Source: Trissonchulus latispiculum (Eukaryota > Nematoda > Enoplea > Enoplida > Ironidae). Taken from it: 64,000 nucleotides of DNA. Numbering within the stretch: position 1 is the stretch's first letter; the number at the start of each line of letters is the position of its first letter. The translations under genes and the position numbers were made by a program. The stretch lies in the NCBI GenBank assembly GCA_030248195.1, contig JASAND010026250.1, positions 24,778-88,777 of the forward strand, written 5' to 3'. The notes under the pieces were generated by a model. It ran no database searches, had not been told where the DNA came from, and saw only the letters and a list, made by a program, of their open reading frames with translations. Of the stretch, positions 1 to 10,400 are shown in pieces.

Positions 1-1643
1 GCAGGTCTTGTCCACGTCCGCCCGCACTGCCCGCTTGTCCACGCTATTAAATTTTGTCCACCAGTGCCTGCATTTCAAAACATATTTTCTTTTAGTAATC
101 CAGTTTAATTCTATATTAGAGCCAGGATTTTTTAGAATTACACTTTGCTTTTTAGTTTGCTTTGGAAAAGCTGGTGTTTTCTCTGGAAATTTAGTTTTTT
201 TGCAGTATAAACACGTTTTCATGGGTTTTGTAGCATTAATACCATATGTAGTACATTGTTTTCGTCTCTTCCGGAGAAGAAACAACATGTATTGCTTTTC
301 TTTTCGCACACAATGATATTTCATTCAAATTACTTAAATTAAAGTCTTTCGAAAATGTTCAATGGTGGGAGATCTGGGGAGTGGGACCTTCCAGACTTTG
401 AGAATTTTCAAAAATTCCGAAAAATCAGGTCAGAAAACCTTTACTTTTCCAAAGTAAGAAGATATTATATACACTCAAAATTGGTAGAGATAAAAGTGTA
501 CACTTTTTCGAAAAAACTTAAAACATCACTAAAATGAATAAGAATTTGCTTCTTCAGCTAAAAATTTAGTGTTTTTAAGTGTTTTGTAGTTTTAAAAAGT
601 GCGAAAAAGAATAAAAACACAAAAGTTAGATTTTCAATAAAACTTGATGAGAAATTTTGAGAGATTAAGATTTTGACAGAAATGTAAATGTTTGTTTGAT
701 TTTTGTCAAAATTTTCAAGTTTGGACGCTTATTTCTCTTGAACAGACTGAATGACAAAACGCGAAACCATGAAAAATAGCCATCTGTAATTGTCTCAAAA
801 ATGAATCTGCAAAGCCGTTTTGTAATTGATTGTATGAGTTGAGAGAAATCTGTGTTCAAAACAATCTGGTTGCGATTTTCAAAATTTCACATTTTCGTTG
901 CTGTGCCGCAGAGAGAGAGAGAGAGAGAGATGCCGCAGAGAGCTCTCCATTTGGACATAACATGGCCAGTTTTGGAACTCGATATTCAATTTTCGCTGTT
1001 ATCTCTTAAATTGCAAGGAATCGAAAAATACTCTCAAGACTCAAGAGCAAAGTTAGGTCTTGGTGAGAGGATTTGAGTGACTATATGTTTGGCCGGTAGG
1101 GCGGCCGCAGTGGAAGTTATGGCGAATTTAATCTAATTTCTCTAAAACGCACAAGGTCCACCGCGACTTTTCTAAAATGTTTTATAGGCTAAACGATGTA
1201 ATTGTAGCAATTTTGAATAAATTTCAACGACAATTGCGCTTTTAAAGCCCAAAAACGCCCACGCCTAAGCGAACCCGAACCAGCACCTTAAGCATTGTAA
1301 TTTTTGAAAAAAATATGTTCATTATGGTTCCTTTTCCCAGCAAACATCAAGTAATATAGTATCACACCAACGCCTGCAGGTGTATATATAGTATTAAAGC
1401 GATTTGAAAAGAAATGGGGCCAAAGCTAAAAAGTCACGATGCCAGCACAATAAAGCATAACAATGGAAAACTAAAATAGCCAATATGAAAACGGTTATAT
1501 AAAGCTATGTTGAATTTCAACACTTTTTATAAAAAACGGGTGACGAAACTTTTGTCCACATTTGTCCACGTTTGTCCGCGTGGACAAACCCTCTGTCCAT
1601 ATCCACTGGTCCCGCGGGTACCCGCGTCCACCTTCCAACTCTG
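1..1643. mobile_element. Right part of a probable hAT-like non-autonomous element (left end uncertain or outside window)
   Basis: Positions 1-60 and 1555-1640 both carry repeated GTCCACG/GTCCGC words. Read on the minus strand, the right end at 1643 begins CAGAGTTGGAAGGTGG, which fits the hAT terminal pattern YARNG. The left terminus and TSD cannot be verified because the window opens inside or just beside the repeat. The interior is AT-rich and holds a (GA)n tract at 910-930 and one copy of a 240-bp dispersed repeat. I see no gene in it. Confidence 0.4.
660..905 (+). repeat. 240-bp dispersed repeat, copy 1
   Basis: This stretch matches 3075-3312 in direct orientation at moderate identity. 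Shared landmarks are TTTTCAAGTTTGG, GACAAAACGCGAAA, CATGAAAAATA, GAGTTGAGAGAAATC and TTTCACATTTTCGTTG, all in the same order. Neither copy has a convincing ORF. Confidence 0.7.
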
Positions 1644-1649
1644 AGGTAT

Positions 1650-2150
1650 ATATCATTCGAAAGCTCTTATCAAGCTGAACAGCTTTTATAATAGAACGAA
1701 CTCTTCAAAATGCATTCAGTTCCCGGAATTCGCGGAAAGCGTATTTTCCGGATTCTATAAGTTTTCTCCAATACGCCTCAATATATATGGGTATGATTCG
1801 AAACCTCTTGATGAGCTGAACAAGTTTTGTAATAAAGCCAACTCGCAGAATTGAACCCACTTCTCGGAATTCACGAAGAACTTCCAAACTACAGTCAAAT
1901 ACGGATTTCGTGAATTCCGGGAATTTGGTACATCTTTGGACATTGGTTCTATTACATTAAATCTAAATTTTGTTCAGCTCATCAAGAGCTTTCGGCTGAT
2001 ACATATGTTGTGTGTATTGGAGAAACTTTTTTAAATCCGGAAAATCAGGTTTTCGCTAATTCCGGGAATTGACTGTATTTTCAAGAGTTCGTTCTATTAC
2101 AAAAGTTATTCAGATCGATGACAGCTTTCGAATGATACCCATGTTGTCGG
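1650..2150. repeat. Degenerate palindromic element, about 500 bp
   Basis: ATTCGAAAGCTCTTATCAAG (about 1653) and a related copy near 1796 recur in inverted form near 1974 and 2107, together with inverted copies of the AATAGAACGAACTCTT word. The two arms meet near 1890. This looks like a foldback MITE with internally repeated arms. I see no clear TSD. Confidence 0.5.
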
Positions 2151-2165
2151 TGTTGGAGAAAGTTT

Positions 2166-4358
2166 TAAAATTTGGAAGTTTTGAAAACCCGGAATTCCCG
2201 AAATTGAGTGCATTTTCCTGAAAATCTTGTAAGAGCAACAGTATGCAGCGTAACCAGCTCTATTCGATCGTGGAAAAAAATTTTGATTGCGATAGAAATT
2301 GGGCGAAAAATTAAAAATTTTAGATTTTCCGTGAATGAAACCCGGAATTTTGGATTTTTCCGGAATTTCGACATCTCGGATTCCTGTGGTTTCTAAAAAT
2401 ATATACATTGGTGGGATTTTCTTCAAAAGTTCATCTGCTATAAACGGTCGAAGTATGTACACACATTTCTTGGTCATACTATAGTTATTAGAATCAGCGT
2501 CATCAGTAATCAGTAACGTTTTTTCATAAAGCTACTGATTGCTGAATACTGATTTACTGATAAACAATCGGTAAAATGTATAGTCAGTATTCTAAGCCAA
2601 AGCCGAAGCCAAACACGGAATTGAATAAAAGTTTACACACGAGCCAAATGGTATTTACCTTAAATAGTACAAGTTGAAATTTTTGTGCAAGAATTGTTAA
2701 TAATTAATAATGTTGATTCAATAATGGATATCAAACAATGAAAATTGAATTCGCAAGCAGTCAAATTTGGGCGGCTTAAGGTGCTGCTTCGAGTATTTGC
2801 ACAAAATTTTGAAAGACTGTAAATTACTTAAGTCTCGGAATTCAACGATAATTTCATTATCATTTTAAAGCTGTGCTTGTTACAGCTAGGTAGGGCATAC
2901 CTGTCTCATTTCATCTCTTCGACTTGAACACGCGATAACAAGAAAACAATTTGTAACATGGATTTCTCGAAATGTGGGAAGGCTAAAGAAAAGCAACCAG
3001 TTCAGGCTTCAAAAGAAACGTGTTCCCGAGGGCTATTTTTTCTGAAATCTTTTAGTGATCAGGTAAGCTCTAGATTTTGAGAAAAATGTAACATTTTGTC
3101 TTATTTTCGTCAAACTTTTCAAGTTTGGCTGCTTATTTCAATCGAAACAGAAAGACAAAACGCGAAATCATGAAAAATAATCGTCGGCAATTGTCCCAAA
3201 AATGCTTGTCTAAACCGTTTTCTAAGAAGGTTATGGTTTCATGAGTTGAGAGAAATCCGTGTTCAAAACCATCTGTTTTCGATTTTCAAAATTTCACATT
3301 TTCGTTGGTTTTGTGTAAGTGTTTTCATAAGCGCAAAACTTCCGGGGCACACCTGTTAATTTCTATCCCAAATGTAGAGCTAATTGTTGAATGCCAGAAC
3401 TCTGTCGTCGACCATCTTTGCCAGAAACGCAAAGCTTCCTGCGAGCGATAGCAACGATATTGCTTCTCTGACCTTCGTCTACAAAATCAGAATTTCCACA
3501 TTCTTTCAATCAACCTAATTTGCATATGGTGGTGTAGATCCATACTTTCAGCGTTGTTGACAAGACTGGTATTATTCATTTCTGAATTGAACTAACTGGC
3601 TGAGTAGCCATGACAGCGTAGCCTTGCGTGTAGTATTAATACTCTGAATTTGTGCATGCTAGTCAGACAGAAACCACTATAATTGGGCGGCATGGCCACT
3701 CAAGTACTCGCTGAAATGCCCAAGCACAAAAAGAAGACAGATCTGAATTTTCGCTTTTACCCCATCCGCGCGAGAAATCGTACAAGAATGAAAAATCTCC
3801 CATGTGCTTGTTATTGACCAGTTTCTTGTTTATTTTCCCATGGTATTCTATTCAGTGCCGCTACCATTCTAATTAAAAACCGAACAGGTCGTTACAAAAT
3901 ATTCACTGTATCCATGTGGGTGCAAAATTATATAGTTTTCCATTTATATGTTTTACTTAATATCCAAGAACTATAAATTCTTGAAAACTCATTTGAAGCA
4001 AAGCAAACGTAAACAACCATTATTTGAATATTTCATAAATGCGAAACTGAAGTTGTCCAAAATGGAATTGCAATAAAATAAAATAAAAACAATCGAAGTT
4101 ACTATAATGGAAGTAACTAAAAGCCATTCTTGTGTAATGCCAAATTCACTACAACTGAGCAAACGATAAATGTAAACTTGCTAAGCAGGACATAATGAAA
4201 AATAAAGCCTTGTGTGTAAAATCTTCAGTCCGGCTATGTCTGCCTATATCAAAACTGTGTCGAAGTTTTGTGCGCTAAAATGAATTTTCAGAAAAATGTT
4301 TGTAAAAAATGGTCATGAAAGGGAATAAAACGAGAAAAATGGAATATTATTGCGCGAT
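2166..4358. other. Upstream region of the AF10-like gene; no gene recognised
   Basis: This is AT-rich intergenic or 5' UTR/intron sequence. It contains ACTGAT-rich simple sequence around 2495-2560 and the second copy of the 240-bp repeat. The promoter and any non-coding 5' exon of the AF10-like gene should lie here, but I see no decisive TATA box, initiator or CpG cluster. Confidence 0.4.
3075..3312 (+). repeat. 240-bp dispersed repeat, copy 2
   Basis: This is the direct-orientation relative of 660-905. It differs by substitutions and a short insertion near 3225, so the copies are old or belong to different subfamilies. Confidence 0.7.
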
Positions 4359-4467
4359 ATGAAGGATATGGTTGGCGGTTGCTGTGTTTGTGCAGACGAG
4401 AGTGGTTGGAAGGAAAATCCGTTGGTTTATTGTGATGGAATTGACTGTGATGTCGCAGTTCATCAAG
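4359..4467 (+). CDS. MLLT10-like: AF10-like exon 1: start and first half of PHD1
   Basis: Encodes residues 1-36 and ends one base into the Ala-37 codon at donor GTAGAC. It contains the first zinc ligands (CCVC, then C25 and C30) and the conserved ENPLVYCDG stretch. An in-frame stop lies 33 bases upstream, so no longer N-terminus can come from this exon. Confidence 0.9.
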
Positions 4468-7400
4468 GTAGACACAAATCCAAATCACCTGCGTCTGCGT
4501 GTAGATAAATTAACAGCGTCACTATTTCTGTAACAAAGTGGATCCGTTGGTATGTACTGAATAAACCCAGTGCGAAATCTATATTGTGTAGCAATGAAAG
4601 GTGCCTTGGAAAAACCTTAAACAGAAAGTGGAGTAGCCCTCCCCAGCCTCCCCCTCCCCCAGATAGGTGTGAAAGAAATTTTGAGCGTAGGGAGATATAT
4701 ATGTCTGGCAAAAATGCTGGGGAGGGTGTCCCCAAAATTGCCAAACCAAAACACTAAATTTCAATTTTTTGCACGGAAATATTCTGGAGGGGTAGGGTCG
4801 CTGGGCTTGTAGTTGTAGCCCCCCCCGGCCCCACGTGTGTTAAGGGGTAGGGTTTTTTGCACGGAAATATTCTGGAGGGGTAGGGTCGCTGAGCTTGTAG
4901 CCACGTGTGTTAAGGGGTAGGGGGAATATGATGGCCCCTCCCCCAAATGGACAGGTCCCCGCTCCCCCCCCCCCAACTTAAAAAATTTGGGATACCCTCC
5001 TAAATTTTTCTTACCCCTCCTCCAAACTGACTTGACGAACCACCCCCCCCCCCCCCCCGTTGTCTTGTTAGCCGGACACCCTCCATAATTTCAGCCTTTT
5101 TATGCTCCCCCAAGCAGTGGGGGGGGGGAGGGTTTTCCAACAAATTATCGTGGGTGGTGAAAAATCCCCAAACCCCCAATATTGCGCCTGTGTAGCAACT
5201 TCAATGTTGCTGCTGGTCAAATTATTTTTTGTACAAATACAAGTGTCATCCAATAAATTTTGTCCAAGCTTACGTACTGCTTTGGTTTCTTTAGCTTGCT
5301 ACGGAATTGTGAACGTCCCTGAAGGTGAATGGCTTTGTGATAAGTGCAAGTCACAAGAACGTTCTGCTCGTGTTCGATGTGAATTATGCCCTGGTAGAAT
5401 TGGAGCCTTGAAACACACTGATAGCAATGGTTAGTTTCTCTGCAAATTAAAAAGAATGTTTTGTTATTTCCTGAATTTTGACGGTTGGTCAGTGGCGTTA
5501 CCAAAAAATCGGCATTGGGGGGGTGAGCCGGGGGAAGTTGGAACAGACATATTTGCCGGGAATCTCTGGAGACTGGAGAGCATAAAGAAAAGATTATCTA
5601 GTTACTAGTCTCATTAGTTCTCTCTAGGATTCTGTGCTTTCCAGGAATTATGAGGGGCACAAGTCCGAGGAACCACTACTTATTCAGTGTATTCAAGTTC
5701 GGGGTACTGATGGCGGTTTTGGGGCGCTCCTTTGCGTCGATTAGTTCATGTTTACTCTCCAATAGTTGTCAACGATTCGTTCGTTGTCTAGTTTGTCCAG
5801 AAGCAGCGCCAGGATTTTTTTGAATGGGGGGCCGCGGCCGACCCTAAACTTGGCGATCTTTTTTGAGAAAACCCAAAATTTTTAGATGTATATATTTAGG
5901 CTTTTAGATGTATATATTTAGGCTTTTAGATGTATTTTGGCTAATTTCCAGAAAAATTTTCTGAATTTAGCATCAAATTGAGAATTTAGTATATAAATAA
6001 GTAAACTTGTAAATTTTAAAACGATTTCATAAACATTTTGAATTATATATAGCGGAAAATGTTCAATAACGATAGGGGCCTGACACTTCGAAGGGAGGGG
6101 TCCAAATCACAAAGGGAGGAGCCCGGGGCCTCTGTTCCCTTCCCCTGGCGCCGCCACTCCGAGGGACAAGGAATGTTTAAGAGGAACTTTTTAAAAATAT
6201 TCTAAAAATAGCGCTATTTTTTATCAACAATGTATATAAACGTTGATTTTTATCACAACAATACATGTAGGCAGACTTAGTGGTCATTTAGTGGCAAAGG
6301 GAAAAATTGATTGTACAAATCTCGGGCGAAGCTGGAATATTTTTTAAAGTAGACCTTCTGAGCTTATTTTTCAGAGCAAAACTTAGCACCTATATAAATG
6401 GGGGAATGATTTAGGAGTTGACTCTGGTTTAGGAGGGAATGAATTGGGGGAAGTAGTTCTGACCCCCCCTCCTCCTATTCGGGGGGAAGTAGTTTGTGAC
6501 TCCTCCTCCTCCTCCACTAGGATAACCTCAGGGATTTATTCAGATTCAATTTCAGCCAGAATTGGAACGTTTTCGTGCCCTAAAATGAACATGACCTTTC
6601 AGTTGATTTCACACTTCGTGTGTGCCCGGCGAAAGACTTTTCAATGTGGAATGAGCATACTGCATGTCAAAAAAATTTGGAGTGCGCTGTTCCTCTTCCC
6701 TTACCTTGCATTGGCTGAGGCTGAGATGTTAGCCGGACTAATTTATTACCTCTGTTACAGAAACAGATGTCCTTATTAACACCTTGCTTCTAATTAAGTG
6801 GTTCCTCATGTCCTCAAATATCTTCATTATTGTGTTTGCTTTGTAGGTTGGGCTCATGTGGTCTGTGCATTGTATATTCCGGAAGTTCGGTTTGGGAACG
6901 TCACTACAATGGATCCTGTTGTTCTCTCCCATGTACCTCAGGAGCGTTTCAATAAAGTGTGTTTGACCACTTTTGTGTTTGACTCGAAAGAAATTGCTTG
7001 TTATGGTTGTATATACTCACTTTTACCCAGGGCCGTATCGAGAATTGAAAATGAGTGATCCAACCCGAAAGGAGGATCCGGACCTAATTTATCCCAAAAA
7101 TATTAGCAAATTTACACCAAAATACCTAAATTTTCAGAAAATACGCACTGAAAATTTTCAAAAAGGATGCTCGAAACGATTTTTACGTTATTTTATACAT
7201 TAACGTTTTAAAGCATTTTAAATGTGTAATTTATCGTATTGCCATGTCAGAGAGGAATCTTAGAAAATTTTAAGTAATTTTTAGCACGACCGTGCGTGAC
7301 TTTTCGCGATTTCACATTTCACAACATAAATAAATAAACGCGGCGTATTTTGCTTATCTCATATTCCATCTTGCGTCTATCTTATCCCTTTCGGGGGGCA

Positions 7401-10400
7401 TGCCATAGCTTTTTTTAGCAGTAAACCGAAAATTTACCGTTAACTACCATGAGGCCTTGCGAAGAGCTTCAAAATGAGCCATAAAACAGCTCTCTAGCAC
7501 TTACGGTTGGTGAGAAATTTTCGACCAAACGGATGGGAAAAACCCAATGCTGAAAAACCCATGGGCGGGAAAATAACCCAGACGAATTTTTGCTGGAAGC
7601 ATGCCAGAACAGTTTTGACTATACCATTCGAAAGAGCGGGTCATTTTTAGTACATCTGCATCTACAAAATATCAATATTTTTGCAAAAGTTCATGTCAAA
7701 TTGACTTAAAAATTTTGTATGTTTGACACGTAAACAGGCAAATTTTCGAAATTTTTGAAATTTGCTTAATTTCTCCAGATTAAGCATCCTATCACATAGA
7801 AAACGTGTTTTTATTGCATTTAAAGCTAAACCCGACCTATTTTAGTGGAAAATTGGCGATTTTTGACGAAATTGACACGGCACCATGTTATGTTTTGGCC
7901 ACCTGGACCACACATACAAGGTTGAACATAGGTAAAATCTATACCAAATCTATCTGTTGCGCTATTTGTATAGTAAGCCAAAAATAAATATGCAAAAATC
8001 GACTAAAAACCTAAAAACCTAAAAATTTTTGAAAATTTGGCCTGAGAGATTTTTTCAGGGCAAACGTTGGTACCAAAAGGGCACCCACTTTTCTTGAGGG
8101 GGAGAAGGTTTTTTGGGGGGATGGGGGGCGCAGATTTGCTACCCTTGACAACAGTCCTGGTTTTCGTGAAATGTACAGTACATAGGCTGTTTTGTTTAGG
8201 TCTGTTATATCTGCGATCGACACGGCGATACCGTTAAAGCTTCTACCGGTGCTTGTATGCAGTGCAACAAAAATGGCTGCAAGCTGTGCTTCCATGTGAC
8301 CTGGTATGTTTGTTACGTGTGTGTCTCTTCTACAGTTGTGTTGGGCACTCAGGGATGTTATCTGAACGAATGTTTTTATTTTTAATGGTCGCGCAACAGT
8401 ATTCCTGCAGTGGTGTTTTGCAAGGTTTACATTAATTATGCGTATTTGTATATATTTTTCTTTTATTTTAGCGCTCAGCGCGAAGGCCATTTGTGTGAAG
8501 AATCTGGTCAGAACCTTAATATCAAATATACAGGATATTGTGATACCCATATTAAGAAAATGGTTCGTTCTTGTGTGCTCAACTTTTTAACTTTTAATTT
8601 TTCCGTCATTTTTACTGTCTGGTATTTTTTATCAGGGTATTTTTGGGCTGAGCTGAAGAGCTTGGTACAGTATAGCTCAAAACAAAGCTAATTTTTTGCG
8701 AAGTTCGAAAACTCCACGAACTTCGCGAAGCAAGCGACATTTCGCTAAATTTAGTGAACTGCGCAAAAAAGTTAGCGAACTTCGCGAAATCGTTAGCTAG
8801 CTAATTTAGGGTTTTCTCCATATCAACCAGAAATTGGTAAAAGATTTTAAAATATAATTTGGACTCAAGATTTGGTGCCTTCGCGAAGTTCGCTTAATTT
8901 TAGCGAAGTTTGTATAATTTCGCGAAATTCGCCAAGATTTTAGGGAAATTCGCGAAGATTTTAGCGAATTTCGCGAAGATTTTGGAGAAGTGCAAACGAA
9001 TTTCGCTTAAATCTTCGCGAACTTCGCATAAAGTTGGCGAAACTCTACGCGAAATTCGCTAAAATCTTGGAGAATTTCGTGAAATTAAGCGAACTTCGCT
9101 AAACTTAAGCGAACTTCGCGAAGGCACCAAATCTTGTGTCCAAATTAGATTTTAAAATTTTTTTACCAATTTCTGGTAGATATGGAGAAAACCCCTCAAA
9201 TTAGCTAGCTAACGATTTCGCGAAGTTCTCTAGATTTAGCGAAATGTCGCTTGCTTCGCGAAGTTCGTTGAGTTTGCGAACTTCGCAAAAAATTAACTTT
9301 GTTTTGAGCTATACTGTAGAATGTAGAAAAACTCGCTGGTTTTGTGCTTAAAGCTCCAACAACACCCAAAGTTCTAAGTTGTATATACCCTTCCAGGGTA
9401 TTTTTTACAGGGGGTGGGGCGGGCCCCCCCCCGAAATTGACCTCCCCCCCGAACCCTCCCGGGATTTTTGCTTCCCCCCCGGGATTTTTTGGAGGCCTAA
9501 ATTTTTGCCAAAAATAGGCCAATTTTCAAAAATTTTCCGGCTTCGCCGGAGATTTTTTCGTAAAAATAGCTATCTTTAGTTCAAATCGTGGCATTTCTGA
9601 GCACTTTTTGAGTTTCACCATGCACAATACGCCAAAAAAATACCATTTTTTCGCTCATGTTTGCAAAAAATCTTCCCCCCGAAAATGTCTTCCCCCCTCC
9701 CGGAAAAAAATCCCTAAAAAATACCATGCCCTTCTAAAATCTGCTTTTAAAAGAGTTCAATTTCAGCAAAAATTTCTGAAAGCTTTTAGCTTGCCCCCCC
9801 CCGGAGAATTTTTAGCAAAGCCATTGTATATACATAAACAGTCCCTTGGTTTTTGTACAGCTGGTATTTTAATTTCTTTTCAGAAGCATGCGCCCAATGT
9901 AAAGCTGTTGCCGCCCTTCAAGCCTCCGTCAAAGTCAAAGTCTCGCAGTCGCAACTCCTCGTCATCGAATAGCACTGGTGGAGGCGGAGGCGGTGGTGTT
10001 CACGGTCTCCCACCCGCCTCTTCCAATTCCCTGCTGGCCAATCATCATACCGGTTTTGGCATTGCCAACAACAATAACACCACCACCAGTATTAATGCCT
10101 TGGCTGAGCTGTCTTCTGGCGGAGGGCCCGGCAGCCTAGACCTACTGGGAACTCCATCTCAGGATAAGTCCTCCTCGACTTCAACCAATGGCGATGTGGG
10201 TGGTCTAGGTCACCATAGCATGTCACCTTCGTCCAGGCCGGCCAGTGCCCGATCCACCAGCGGAAAAACGACTGGCAATCAGTCGTCAGTGCCGGCCAGA
10301 GAGCGAAACGGCCCGTCCCCCATTTCGCCGGCCGTGACGCCTAACGCTGCCTCCTCGACCAGTTTGGGAGAAGGTGGTCCTTCTGCAATTTCCTATGCTT

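Noticed and set aside
8011..8550. 179-residue minus-strand ORF
   Set aside because: Overlaps AF10-like exons 4 and 5 on the other strand and a transposon fragment; no domain.
9608..9883. N-terminal extension of the exon 6 frame
   Set aside because: It reads through a G-rich transposon and the splice acceptor; homology and phase place the exon start at 9884.
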